Shown here piece by piece: positions 25,351-36,843 of a stretch of 64,000 nucleotides of DNA; position 1 is the stretch's first letter; the number at the start of each line of letters is the position of its first letter. The DNA comes from Apus apus (taxonomy: Eukaryota > Chordata > Aves > Apodiformes > Apodidae), in assembly GCF_020740795.1 (NCBI RefSeq), contig NC_067291.1, forward strand, positions 19,995,280 to 20,059,279, read 5' to 3'. The position numbers and the translations under genes were made by a program. The notes beneath the pieces are model-generated. The model saw only the letters and a program-made list of their open reading frames with translations. It was not told the DNA's origin and did no database searches.

Positions 25351-26392
25351 TTCAATTATTTGCCTTCTCTCCTCTCTCTCCTTCACCAGCCTGTTCCTTA
25401 CTGCCTTCCTAGTGCCTTGAATGTTTACACTCTCCAGAGTCTGGCTGTGCTGCCTGTGCAGGAGATGACAAGACACCAAACCTAAGGACAAAGGAATTTT
25501 TTTTCTATACCTTAATTCCATGAAGCAGGAGTTTGAGACTTGCCCTCTGGTGCCTTCTCATGAACACACAGGAGGACAAGTCTGTACCAAATGCACCAGG
25601 TGGCAGGGTGGGGGTTTTTGACCTCGTAGCTTTTCCCTTTGCTTAGGACAGAATCCACCAGCAGAAGGTCTGTGTGTTCTGCTGGGCCTCGGAGGAAGGA
25701 CTTCACCCCTGGAACAGCAGCACAATCTGTCTTGCATTTATTCCCAAACTTAGTTTCTAATGGAAACCCAAAGGAGTGTGGCACAAACCATCTGCCTTTC
25801 CTGGGAAGGACCACATACTTCCCCAGGCAAACAGAATTCCAGGCCTGTGGGCCATTTTTAATAGCTTTGGCACTCAGCAGGATGGACCCTGCAGCCCTGG
25901 CAAAGCATCCCACAACAGGGCACAACTCAGCAACTTTCTCTTCATGGCTCATATAAACCTGGTTTGTTTTAACTAGTAATTCAGCTATAAAGCTACATAA
26001 AAACATCCAAGAGGCCTACATCTAAAATGCTGGGTTTCAAATTAAGTAGTCACTTCACAGCCACCAGCCATTTGCAGGCAGATCACTGTGAGTAAATGTC
26101 TTTACTTGAAAGAGGAAACAATAAAAATGTTAATTTGAAAAATGTAAACTAATGATTATTCCCTCTAGCTGCATGAATCGCCTTCCAGAACTCTCGGAGA
26201 GAGAATAAATGAACAGTCAGACAAAAGCCCTCCACCCATGAGGTGCTGTGGAATGTGTTATTTACTGCAATGATCCAGAGAATCCTGTAACCAAAGAAAG
26301 CAACTAAAGCTAAATGGGGCTTTTCACCATCCACACTCCTGGCTGGAGATCCTCCTCCAGGGTTGCTCTGTCCCCGTCAGCGACACGAGAAC

Positions 26393-26470
26393 TTAGTTTT
26401 CTTCATCTGAGGAGAGACCTTCAATTTCATCCCTGTCTCCCCCAATTGCCATCCAGAATGCTTTGGCCAC
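26393..26470 (-). CDS. AAGAB: AAGAB coding exon 10 (C terminus)
   Basis: On the minus strand, after a cttag acceptor, it reads VAKAFWMAIGGDRDEIEGLS then SDEEN and TAA (26393-26395). This conserved C-terminal tail of AAGAB ends in the acidic SSDEE box. The human protein ends in His where this ends in Asn. Confidence 0.97.
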   Translation of the reverse strand: MAKAFWMAIGGDRDEIEGLSSDEEN

Positions 26471-26959
26471 CTAAGAATGGACAAAGATTCCCCTCAAAGG
26501 ACTGAAGATTTTGCATTTACCAGCCAAAACCCAGAAACTGAGCAGCCACTGAATCCAGCAACCGTGTTTCTGAGAACAATGCTGATCCTCCCTGAAGTCA
26601 AGACATTTCAACAGCACAGAGGCAGGAACTTGCAATTCATGGCAGGCACATGTGACACAAATCCTGTGGTAATTAAGGCAGGATTACATATTCCTTGAGC
26701 TGAAGGCTCTTCCATGGGCTGAAGTGGCAGCTGGCCTGCCCCCTGGGTGATGGCAGGGCCTTCCTTGCAGAACTTGGGAAAGGGAAAAGCCTCTTCTGGG
26801 GTTTCAAAACTCCAGGTTTGTTACTCAGTCCCTGGGAGATCCCAGCCAGTCTCCCCTAGGACTGTGCAGTTTGTTCTTGTGCTCTTAAGACAGGAACTCT
26901 ACAAGAGAAGTAACTATGGCTTGGAAAGGAAAAAAAATAATCCAGTCCCAAACACTCAC
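26471..26959 (-). other. AAGAB intron 9, nothing recognised
   Basis: 489-base intron. No repeat or coding signal seen. Confidence 0.7.
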
Positions 26960-27009
26960 CTTTTCTGCGTGCAGTTTTCTTTGTTCATGAGGCAACGTTG
27001 CAGCTTTAT
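26960..27009 (-). CDS. AAGAB: AAGAB coding exon 9
   Basis: Short 50-base exon reading DKAATLPHEQRKLHAEK, with a ctacag acceptor and a gtgagt donor on the minus strand. It is close to human (KVHAEK there, KLHAEK here). Confidence 0.95.
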
Positions 27010-27510
27010 CTGTAGAAAAGAACAGGACCCAGGTTGTCACCCTCAGAAGTGAGCAGGGAGAGCAATGCCCACTGCAGCTGGTGTGAGAGGGCTACCCAGA
27101 AACAAGGTTAAGTTCATAAAAAAGGAATCTTATTTAGTGAGAGCAACTGCCAATTCCCAAACACCTGATGCTTCCGAGCACACTGGATTTCACCTCACAC
27201 ATCTGTAGCTTTAAGCTGCAAGACTGGCACATGGTTGTAGAGCTAAAAAAAAAGCCAAACAAGTCTTGTGGGTTTGCAGACAAGTGCATCATTAGCTCAC
27301 AGACCAAGCAGCATGGCAGCAGCCAGCTGAGCACCAGCTGCTGCTTTCAAGAGCACTATCAAGATGAAGGGCAAATGAATGAAGGGATGAGCTACTTATG
27401 AAGAATCTCAGGCAGGAGGACAGGGATTGTACAGTCTTTTCAGCTCACACACTGGCTTTCATGTGACAAGAGGAGGTGACACAGCTCAGTGTGCCACCCT
27501 GGGGCATTAC
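27010..27510 (-). other. AAGAB intron 8, nothing recognised
   Basis: 501-base intron without recognised features. Confidence 0.7.
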
Positions 27511-27615
27511 CTTTCATTTCCTTCAGCTTTGAGAAGAGCCGTTCGAAGCTCTCCAGGTCGCTGTCTCTGGTGGTGAGGTTGGCCAACTCCTGGATGTCCA
27601 TGTCCAACACAGGGT
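27511..27615 (-). CDS. AAGAB: AAGAB coding exon 8
   Basis: 105 bases reading [20 protein letters not shown] then [15 protein letters not shown], with a tttcag acceptor and a gtaatg donor. This is part of the conserved C-terminal helical region needed for oligomerisation and adaptor binding. Confidence 0.97.
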
Positions 27616-28380
27616 CTGAAAGCAGTGCATCCAGCTCAGCTAAGGTAAATCCCTGCTCTGTCAGCAGCTAGGAGAGCCTTTCTGACAGCAGCATCTGCAC
27701 ATCCTGTTTGCAAAGCCCCCCCTTCACCCACATGAGGGAAAGAAACACTGAATGTCCTGACTGTTCACAGAGACAACTCCTGGCATCTTGTCACTGGTGG
27801 TGAGCTTTGACAGGCTGCATTGCAAGAGTGGCTTTGAGTTCATCCAGTATTTAAGGTTTCTTGATTATTAGAAAATGGTTTGTCAGGAACAGCCACAGAG
27901 TAAATGAAAGAGTAATGAGACTAAGCTCAGACCACAACTACCACCACCCAGCCTTTGGGTCTCCTCCTACAGCTTGTAAAAAAGTCCCTTCTCCTGGAAT
28001 GGTGCAATTATTTAAGGACCTGTAGCTTAAAACACTCGAAGCTCTTGGGACTGATCCAAGTAGAGTCACTTCATCCACCTCCTGCTGGGTCAAACAGGAA
28101 GGATTTTTCTGTGCAATTTATTCTGATAAAGATGTTTCTAGATACACACAATAGAGCAGGGAACGTCATCAATCAGAGTTTCCAGTTGGTAGCACTGCAG
28201 GGGCTCTGTCCTTTCCAAACGTGGGCTGATTTTTCCAAGAAGGAGAACACCTCAGGTCTAAACAATTAACCTCTACTGGCTCTGGCAAGTGCATTTAACC
28301 CACACTTTTCCTTGAGAAGAAGCCAGTGGCTTTCTAGGACCATCCCAGCCAGGGATCTGCCCAGCAGAGACAGATCTTAC
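27616..28380 (-). other. AAGAB intron 7, nothing recognised
   Basis: 765-base intron. No recognised repeat. Confidence 0.7.
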
Positions 28381-28474
28381 CTGCAGTGTTGTCCACCTGC
28401 TGGTTGTCTGTGCTAGCTCCACCTTCTCTGCTGTCTGAGTGGGATTCTTCACTGTCTGCTGCTGATGGATTGGA
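28381..28474 (-). CDS. AAGAB: AAGAB coding exon 7 (variable linker)
   Basis: 94 bases reading SNPSAADSEESHSDSREGGA then STDNQQVDNTA, with a gacag acceptor and a gtaaga donor. It is a Ser/Asp-rich, probably disordered linker, only loosely similar to human. The assignment rests on phase and position. Confidence 0.88.
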
Positions 28475-29183
28475 CTGTCAGGAAACAAGCAGGTATTAGT
28501 ACCCAATAATGCACCTAAAAAGCCTCATCAGCAAATCAGGTGCTTCTTGTTTTGAAATAGAAAAACTCTTTATCTGAAACTGCCATTTTCTGCAGAACCT
28601 GCACCATGGGTGTTAAGAAAAGCCACTTTTGCAAGACTGTACCCAGGTGCCACATGAGGGTTTTCTATGATGGGTTTGTTACTGGTTTTTAAATAACACC
28701 ATCAAGTGATAGTTGTTGTTTTGCATAAACTCCTGCTCTTGGCTGTTAATGAAAACCCACACACTGAGGGGAACTTTCAGTAATCTCTCCTTGGCTCCAG
28801 TGGGTTGTCTGGGGTCAAACCTTCCCACAGTGAGGAAGTCAGTGGGTTCAGGCCCCACCACTGGGCACACAGCCAGACACCTTCAGGGAAAGTGAGGAGT
28901 TCTGAGGCCAGGTCCTGGGAACCAGCAAGCTTCCAGCCAGGAGCTGCCAGCTCCTGGGAACAGTTGTCTCAGAGGGACTTGTAAGACACATGCAGAGAGT
29001 TTTTCAGACCTCAGAAATGTTGCCTTTAAAAAACATCCCAGCAGGCTGTGAAGCACCTCTTGAGAAAGGAGGAAAAGAGAAAAGCCCCCTCCCCAAGGAA
29101 GAAGCAACACAAGAACCAGCATGAGCAAAGATCAGTAACTATTATTATAAACAATATATATTACAAATAAAATTACTGTTTAC
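28475..29183 (-). other. AAGAB intron 6, nothing recognised
   Basis: 709-base intron with an AT-rich stretch near 29135-29175. No gene or repeat was recognised. Confidence 0.7.
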
Positions 29184-29266
29184 TTCTGTGTCTTGGCTCT
29201 CTTCTGACCCAATGCTACAGTTGGCACCTGCTAATGTACTGAGAAGACCAAAGCCCTGGGTCCTGT
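29184..29266 (-). CDS. AAGAB: AAGAB coding exon 6 (variable linker)
   Basis: 83 bases reading (D)RTQGFGLLSTLAGANCSIG then SEESQDTE. The RxQGF-LL-L-G-N-SIGS pattern matches human AAGAB. The acceptor is ttcag. The donor is inferred as gaa|gtaaac because that joins exon 7 in phase. Confidence 0.9.
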
Positions 29267-29409
29267 CTGAAAACAAACCAGCTGTTAGTTTGACAGAAGG
29301 TGCAAGATTATTACAAATAGTTGTAATTAATCAGATGGGATAGAGACTATTTTAGGGGAGACACAAAGCACTCTCCAAAACTGTGTCAGGGCACTTGAAA
29401 ATATATTTA

Positions 29410-29625
29410 AGCAGGTGTGTTGCTCAGCCTGGAGAAGAGAAGGCTCCAGGGAGACCTTAGAGCACTTTCCACTGCCTGAAGGGGCTCCAGGAAAGCTGGG
29501 GAGGGACTTGGGACAAGGGCAGGGAGTGATGGGATGAGAGGGAATGGATTAAAACTTGAAGAGGGGAGATTTAGGTGAGACATGAGGAGGAAATTCTTCA
29601 CTATGAGGGTGGTGATTGCTATTTC
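29410..29625 (+). mobile_element. CR1 LINE fragment, sense, lacking its 3' end
   Basis: It begins at 'gttgctcagcctggagaagagaaggctccagggagacc' and runs to 'aggaggaaattcttcactatgagggtggtga', matching the upstream half of a CR1 3' region. The final 'gatgatctt' part is missing, so the copy was cut or deleted on its 3' side. Confidence 0.85.
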
Positions 29626-30269
29626 AGAATTAATGGAAGGACCCAGACATCAAATCCAGTTTCTTGACACTAAAAGGTGCTTTGGGCTTCCCACAGCTGC
29701 CAACCTACTGTGTGTTTCAAGGGCATTTTTAAAATTCAACTGAAAAAAAAGCTCATTCAAACCTAAAACTAAACAATCACCTAAGATACCAGAAGCAGTG
29801 CAGTATTTTTAAATTAAACTAGGTGTATTTTTTTAAACTTCGTATTAAAAATACAAATATATGCATAACAGGTGATATTATGAGATGGTTGTTTTTCTAA
29901 GCCATGTTTTCATCTGGCATTGCACTGAGTAGTCAATACTTGCAGTTACACAAAGATTAAGATTACTGTTTTAAACAAATGTGTTTTCAATTAATGCTAC
30001 ACTAATGACTAAACTCCAGACTCAGATGCTGAGATGATGTCATTTTTATGCACTGCCCAACTTTGCCATTTATACAAAATTTCATTTTGAAGAGTTGAAT
30101 CTGTAACCCAAACCATCAGCTCTCTAGAAAACATGTAAACACGTCTCCATTAGAGCATTGCAAAGACTTCATTTCCTGTTTAAGAGTCTCCACTGTGTCC
30201 TTGGGCCAACGTGTGTCCTGTCCCAACCCTCTTCTCCCCTGGTGCTCCCCCCAGCAGGGATTGCTTGCA

Positions 30270-31015
30270 ACTGACTCTGACTGAATCTGGGGAAGAGCAA
30301 CCCCATGTACCAGTACAGGTTGGGGGCTGATCTGCTGGAGAGCAGTGTAGGAGAAAGGGACTTGGGGGTCCTGGTGGACAGGAGGATGACCATGAGCCAG
30401 CAATGTGCCCTTGTAGCCAAGAAGGCCAATGGCATCCTGGGGAGCATTAGAAAGGGTGTGGTTAGTAGGTCAAGGGAGGTTCTCCTCCCCCTCTCTCCTG
30501 CCTTGGTGAGGTCACATCTGGAATATTGTGTCCAGTTCTGGGCCCTCAGTTCAAGAAGAACAGGGAACTGCTTGAAAGAGTCCAGTGCAGAGCCACAGAC
30601 ATGATGGAGTGGAACATCTCCCTGATGAGGAAAGGCTGAGGGAGCTGGGTCTCTTGAGCTTGGAGGAGACGGAGGGGCGACCTCATCCATGTTTACAAAT
30701 ATGTTCAGGGCAGTGTCAGGAGGACGGAGCCAGGCTTTGTTCAGTGATGCCCAGGGATAGAACAAGAGGCAACAGGTGCAAACTGGAACACAGGAGGTTC
30801 CACGTAAACATCAGAAAAAAAACTTCTTTCCTGTGAGAGTGACAGAGCCCTGGGAGAGGCTGCCCAGAGAGGTTGTGGACTCTCCTTGGCTGGAGACATT
30901 CAAACCTGCCTGGACACGTTTCTGTGTGATGTGCTCTGGGTGATCCTGCTCTGGCAGGGGGGTTGGACTAGGTGATCTTTCCAGGTCCCTTCCAACCCCT
31001 AGGATTCTGTGATTT
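30270..31015 (+). mobile_element. CR1 LINE 3' end with ORF2 C-terminal remnant
   Basis: This is the longest clear CR1 in the window (about 750 bases). The frame around 30305-30560 reads [40 protein letters not shown] and [15 protein letters not shown]. That is the C-terminal part of CR1 ORF2 downstream of the reverse transcriptase core. It then runs through the non-coding CR1 3' region to 'ttggactaggtgatctttccaggtcccttccaacccctagg' and 'attctgtgat'. The frame breaks after about 100 codons, so the copy is dead. Confidence 0.95.
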
Positions 31016-31814
31016 ATACAGTTCTAGTGCTTTAACAGATCCCTCACCAAGGGGTTAGGAAGAAGTCAACCAGACCAGCCAAATAAACTGCCTTAAAAAT
31101 GTTCACCTGCAAGCCACGTGGCAGCCCATGGAGTTGGCCAAGCTAAATTAACAGGTAACTGAGTGAGAAAAGACTTGCAACCCAAAGCAAAGCAGCTTCC
31201 CCAAGATTCAGAGCTAGTTGTAGGGAGACTGTAGAGATGGACGTTTAGCCAATTTCTGAGTCATCTGAAGCAAGATTGGACATTGCAGTCCAGAATGTAC
31301 TTGAGAAAGCACATTCCCATGTTGGCAGAGGAATGGATGAAGTGACCTCACCATGCACCTCTTTCAGATCTAGGATGTGAGTTCATCCTGTACAGAACAC
31401 AGAGTGGCTCTATCCCCACCACCAGCACAAACACATCACCTCAGCCAGCCTAATAATTACAAACTGTTGTCCCAGCTAGAAAGACCAGGACCCTCCAGCA
31501 GGGATCTCTGAAAAGCAGCTATTTGTGTCTGGATCCATGATTAGGGAGGTGGCAGATGTAACACCTGCAGGCACACCCATGAAAAAGCCTTCCTATAAAC
31601 TCTGTATTGAATGTAAAACTTATTTCAGCTTCTGGGTGCAAGACAGGACGTGGGTGATGCCTTGCACAGGGTTCTTATAGCACCAAGGCCAAAAAATGCC
31701 TCACTCATTGTAGCAGTTGGTGGCTCCATGACAATGATGATGATGACGTGTATCAGATGTCACTCATCAGTAGCTGTGGAGCTCCAGCACACTGTGCTCT
31801 GAGCATGGCTTGAG

Positions 31815-31862
31815 AATGTGTATATATAGTTATTTATATATATAGTTTTTTATATATATGTG
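31815..31862. repeat. AT-rich microsatellite (tatata/tttata)
   Basis: Interrupted TA repeats: 'gtatatatagttatttatatatatagttttttatatatatg'. Confidence 0.9.
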
Positions 31863-32039
31863 TTCATTTTCACTGGCTTTATCTACTATTCCTCTCTAGT
31901 CTGTCTCTAGCAGCCATGTGGTGAACCTGACTTCCATAAAAAATTGGAATGAAAAAGTCAAACTTCCTAATTTGTTTAAATAACTCAGTTTAAACAGTTG
32001 CTGTAAATCAGGCTAATTGTTTGTAAATGGAGCCAATTC

Positions 32040-32361
32040 CTGGCCCCACCCTAGGTAACCAGCTTCAGCTGGCCTCACTGAGCAGGGATTTAAGCAGAAG
32101 AGGAGCTAAGCAGCTGATCCCAGAGAGCAGGAAGTTGTTTCTCTTTTCATTACCTAGGTGAGCTAGCCCTACTCTTGAAGAGAGGAGCTGAGGTCAACAG
32201 CAGGGCCCCACCTTGGTGGGAGGAAGATGTTAGCTGAAGAACGACTCCTGCTCTTTTGCACAAAACCCACCTGATTCTCAGACTGGTGGGAGCTCTGAGG
32301 CCTGAAGAACCGCCAGCTCTTTGCCAACCACAGAAGGGAATTGCCCCCTGGAAACTCTCAG
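32040..32361 (+). other. Exon-like plus-strand segment with TATA-like box and strong donor
   Basis: A GC-richer island sits in AT-rich intron. A TATA-like atttaag is near 32088, purine-rich exon-like sequence follows, and a consensus donor cag|gtaaga is at 32361/32362 on the plus strand, antisense to AAGAB. It might be the first exon of an antisense transcript or the promoter end of an old retroelement. Only sequence context supports this. Confidence 0.2.
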
Positions 32362-33350
32362 GTAAGACTGCTTGGTTTTCTTTTAGTGGAGACAATGCTG
32401 CTTTATTTATTCACAAAGCATGTAGTATTGTTTGATACATTTATAATTCAATTAGGCAGTATTTATTACTTATTTTCATGAACTGATGTGAGAATGAATG
32501 TATTTAATGATTAGAGGAAAAATAATCAAAAGGTCAAGAATTTTCTCAATGGGGGTGTGAAAAACTACTTTATAACTTAAGAAGAATTGGGCTTGGGTTT
32601 AAAATACCCTCAAATAACACAGGTTTAATGCCTGTACTTGAAAAAAGTCACTCATGCTCTGCCTGTGAAGTTAAATGCTCATACACACAGCTGAAGTAAG
32701 GCTGTAACATGGATGGATGTGGATAGATACACTTCAGTGCCAGAAGCTTTTACTACTACACAAATATTTTGTACTCCATGAAAAATCTTCCCATGAATTC
32801 TGACTGCATGGTTTCTGAATGGCCAGCAGTCACAGGGCATTCAGGAGGAAACCTGGAGCTGGATTTACATGGCTGCCAGTTTGCAGGATCAGGAGGAAGT
32901 GGAAAACAAAAGATACTTTACAGGTTGTAAAAAGGTTTATTTTAAGTGAAATGAGCTCAACAGTTTCCCTTTGAAGGCAGTCAGGCTGCAACTACTTCCA
33001 AATATAGCTCACTTCCTGAGGGGTTTGTAGTAACATGCATCAATGCTGTGTGGTTTTTGTACTGTGGAGACAGAAAATCTGGATTTTCAAGGAGTCTGAC
33101 CTTTACAGAACACGCTAATGATGCACAGGAGTTTCCCCACACCAAGAACTGAACATGTGACTAAGTTCTGTAAGGTGGCATCTGCCAAAGGCAGGAAATG
33201 CGCTGCTCAGCAATGGGTTTTAGCACCAGGGAGATCACTTCACACCATCTCAGATGGCTCCCATTTCTGTGCAAGGGTTACCTTCAGTTAGACCTCAGCT
33301 TGACCTCATTCTGATGTGGGTTAAGAAACACTCAAAAGGCTACCTTAATG

Positions 33351-33367
33351 AAAAAAAAAAAAAAAAA
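33351..33367 (+). repeat. A17 homopolymer
   Basis: Uninterrupted run of 17 A. No retrocopy was recognised upstream of it. Confidence 0.9.
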
Positions 33368-34288
33368 TTATTGGTTTAGCAGCTCTCATGCTTGCTGAGT
33401 CCCAGGAAGCACCCTGCAATGACAGGAGGCAGCAGAAGCCTCCCAAGCCCTCCACAGGAGTGAAACGTTCCTGCATTTCCTGCAACAGCTTGTGTTATTA
33501 GAAAGGTAACCCCGGCTTTTCAAGTAAATGGAAGCATCTACACTTGTAGTCATCCTGGGCCAGCCACAGCACTGCCTTTTCTAATGAGCCCAATCCTAGT
33601 GGGATTTTTCCAAAACTCTAACCACCTGATAGTCAATTATCTGCATGGAATTATCTGAGGTTGCCTGGTTTTTGTACTGTTTTCAAAAAATTCTGTGGCT
33701 TCCATGTACTTGTGTGGGATTTTCTGTAGGGAAGACAGTCCTTCTTGCAATGCACTTGATATGTTCTTCAGCAGACACTTGAAGTCCCTTCTTTGCCATA
33801 GCTCATCTCCACACTTGCTATTTTCATCCCTGTTCCAAATTATTTTATTTTAAAAAAACTAACCCATTTTGAATTTCTCACTTACTATTTCTACACCAAA
33901 CCATGCCTTGGTTTTCAGGCCAGTCTGGTAATGACTAGCTATTTGTTGCTAGAGTTTGGTGGAACAAGTGTTCATTTTTCTTTGGAATTTGGAGAGTTAG
34001 TAGAATATTTAACTCAAGTTGTTGATAGAGAGGAAGTTAAAGTGCAGGGAGAGCAGGAACAACTGCTGAAACAGGGATAAATCTCACTGATTGCCTTGAA
34101 GTTTCTCTGTGCATTATGGCCAATGAAAGCAGTAGCTGAGCCCCTGCTATTCCATGTGAAATGCTGAGGAGTGCTCTAGTTCTTCCCAGACTGATGCTGT
34201 AGCTGCTCAGTTTAAATGTTTGCTCAGACCACCAAGGCCTCTAGGCCTGGTGCTCTCCCCAGCTAATAAAGAGGAAGCTGTTACTCAC

Positions 34289-34372
34289 CACTCTTCATGA
34301 CTACATTGGACCACACGTTGGCATTCAGGGCTTGGACAATTCGCTTCACTCCGGTGGACTCTGGGAAGTCAT
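34289..34372 (-). CDS. AAGAB: AAGAB coding exon 5
   Basis: 84 bases reading [20 protein letters not shown] then WSNVVMKS, with a tttag acceptor and a gtgagt donor. It is nearly identical to human AAGAB and ends the pseudo-GTPase domain. Confidence 0.98.
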
Positions 34373-36753
34373 CTAAACCAAAAGAGACAGACATTGCTCT
34401 CCTGACAATGACACCAAAACCATCACATGCCTGGAAGGAGGGAGCTGTGTCTGAATGCCTGCTCTCTCCTGCTGCCATCCGTAAGACTTACTGCTTTTGT
34501 TAGGAAACATTGATTTCTGGCCTCTGCTTCATGAGAGGCCAAACAAACACAAATCAATGTCTCAGATCCTGGCCAAGGCTTCTAGGTTTTCTGCACTGTG
34601 GGCTCATTTGTGGAGAGATCTGCATTCTGAGTGGGGTTTTGCTGAACATTGAGCGTGAGGCCTGCATTGTTAAATGACAGGACAAGGGGTAATGGTTTTA
34701 AACTGAAAGAGGGTAGATTCAGGTTAGACATCACTATGAGGGTAGGAAGGCACTAGAACAGGTTGCCCAGGAAGGTTGTTGATGCCCCCTCCCTGGAGGT
34801 GTTCGAGACCAGGTTGGATGAGGCTTCGAGCAACCTGGTGTAGTGGGAGGTGTCCCTGCTTATCGCAGGGAGGTTAGAACCTGATGATCTTTAAGGTCCC
34901 TTCCAACCTTCATCATTCTGTAATTCTATAAATAGTATCAGCAAAATTTAACAGGAACAGAAAATTAAGTTGCTGTTAAAAAGAGGGCATCTTTTCCCCC
35001 AAAGATCTTTTAGAGTGGCTGTATGACACAAAAAGAGATGCTAGAATTACTTTTCTTCCTTTGGAAAGTAAAGAACTGCAGTCATTTAAAAAAGTGAGAT
35101 GCTTGCTAAAAATGAAATTAACATTGTAAAGCAATCTCCAAAACAAATGTTCCAGTAATCCTGGGAATTACATCAACTGGAAAGAGCACGGGAAGCATTA
35201 TTAGGGCTTTAGCTTCTTCACTGAATAGATGTGACACCACTTTGTACAAAGTCAGTTTTCCCATTTCCTCTGTTTAGTCAGCTTCCCATGTTTGTGCAGG
35301 TCTCAAAAAGCAACAGGGGAAAAGAAAAAACAACCAACCTTTGGATACAAAAATGTGATTGTTTCAAAAGCAAACTATTCTAGGATGATTCAGAGACAGG
35401 TGCAGTAATTAAAATTGCCTTCAAACATGAACTTAAAGCTGTCTGTGACCCCTGAGATCAAATAGTTTGCCCTTCATGACACCCTGTTTGGTTTTGTACC
35501 AGTCATTATCAGGAGTCTCAGCTTAGAGTTCTTGTCCTTGCTGCACAAAAAACTGACACTGTCCTCACAGCAAGAGCCCCAGTTCATTTGTGAGGAGTCA
35601 GAATTTTTAATCAGATACTGGCCCAGTATGTTTACTGTATCCATTCTATCTTTTGTAATCCATATGGTACGTTTATGGGGTAAATGGTATTCACTGGAAC
35701 ACTTCTCCTCCTGTGCAGGAGTCCCAGTGAATCAAAGACCATATTAAAAATCCAGGAAAGAACATAAATCTTAATATTCTGAAGATTAACATCCTGGGTT
35801 GTTGTTATTGCCATTACTTATCTAGTGGTAGTAATGGCAAGTGACCAACAAAGTGCCAAAAAGAAATACAGGCAGGGGGAGGAGGAGGGTTCTGAGCTAC
35901 TCAAGACAGTTTTAATCTAAGCCTTTAAAGGGGGCAAGGGGGAAACTTGAGTTCTAGCTTAAAAGACCTTTAGGCTGAATTATTTTTGGTGACAGCTATG
36001 TGCTTGGTGAACCTGAAATAGAGTGAATGTTAGGAACTAGTTCCACTCAAGCCTGGAAACAGAGTCACTTATCTCATTTTGGTTCTGTAGAGGTAAGATG
36101 TAAACACTTCTTTTGTCTCACAGAAAGGGGTGATAAGGCGGCTGCTGCTAAGGCTGTCAGGAAATGCACAGCTGCTCTTCAGTAGTGGAACATCACACAT
36201 TACTCTTCTGACTTGATAGGATTTTTTCAAGCTCTGGTCAGCCAGTGATTCTGAAACTGGTTGATTTCCTGTGTAACAGTGGGTGCTATGCTAAAATGTT
36301 TTTAACAATCTCCCCTTCTCAGCCTATCATCTCACTGTTTCAATTATGTCTGTCTTCTCTTGGTATGTACAGTGGTTTTTGCAGTATTTTTTAAAAGCCA
36401 ACTTTCCTGCCCTTGTGCATCTCTCTGGTTTTTGGGTTTTTTAGATTTAGTTCCAGAGTTGGAGTATAAATACTCCTGATCTATCAATACAGACCTAGGG
36501 TTAGTGCCAGAAAAAGGAGCAGATATTATTTTTATCTAGGTGCTACATAAACAGCAGCTGTATTTGGGAGGAGACAAACAGAATTTCTTGGAGGAAATAA
36601 CCTCCTCCTCCTCCTGACCTTTTATAGCTGAGACTAAGCCTCACCAACTGGGAGCATTCCATGCTGTAATCATGTAGCACATAAACAATTGCAAGGGGCA
36701 TAACTTTATTTAGAAGATATTTTGGTGTACTTAGTCTAAAAATTAAAGCATAC
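34373..36753 (-). other. AAGAB intron 4, with a CR1
   Basis: 2.4 kb intron containing one sense-oriented CR1 3' end (34671-34932) and a short (CTC)n tract near 36600-36616. Confidence 0.75.
34671..34932 (+). mobile_element. CR1 LINE 3' fragment, sense
   Basis: CR1 3' landmarks appear in order: 'acaggacaaggggtaatggttttaaactgaaagaggg', 'aacaggttgcccaggaaggttgttgatgcc', 'gatgatctttaaggtcccttccaacc' and 'attctgtaattctat'. Confidence 0.95.
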
Positions 36754-36843
36754 CATCTTCATCAGGCAGTTCCTCAGGGCTAAGTTCCACCAGTTCAAAC
36801 CCATGCTTGATGCACCATTCTTGAGCTTTCTGTCTGTTAACAC
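36754..36843 (-). CDS. AAGAB: AAGAB coding exon 4
   Basis: 90 bases reading [20 protein letters not shown] then [10 protein letters not shown], with a ttttag acceptor and a gtatgc donor. Matches human apart from Ile to Val and one Glu/Asp change. Confidence 0.98.

Larger units (their letters stand above)
24307..26392 (-). other. AAGAB: AAGAB 3'UTR (probable) with antisense CR1
   Basis: From the stop codon downward on the minus strand, candidate poly(A) signals (TTTATT on the plus strand) lie at 25737-25742, 25156-25161, 24949-24954 and 24307-24312. The last gives a UTR of about 2.1 kb and the clearest AATAAA context. The UTR would carry a CR1 in antisense. A 164-codon frame (25512-26006, minus) lies inside it and matches no family I know. 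Confidence 0.5.
29267..34288 (-). other. AAGAB intron 5, two CR1 copies and an exon-like antisense segment
   Basis: 5.0 kb intron. It contains CR1 pieces (29410-29625 and 30270-31015), an AT microsatellite (31815-31862), an exon-like plus-strand segment (about 32040-32361) and an A17 run (33351-33367). Confidence 0.75.

Noticed and set aside
25512..26006. 164-codon minus-strand frame in the AAGAB 3'UTR
   Set aside because: No recognisable family or strong start context. It lies wholly in the likely 3'UTR, so chance is the simplest explanation, although its length is a little unusual.
30305..30604. Possible standalone gene
   Set aside because: The translation is the C-terminal part of CR1 ORF2 and the flanks are CR1 3' sequence, so it is a repeat remnant.
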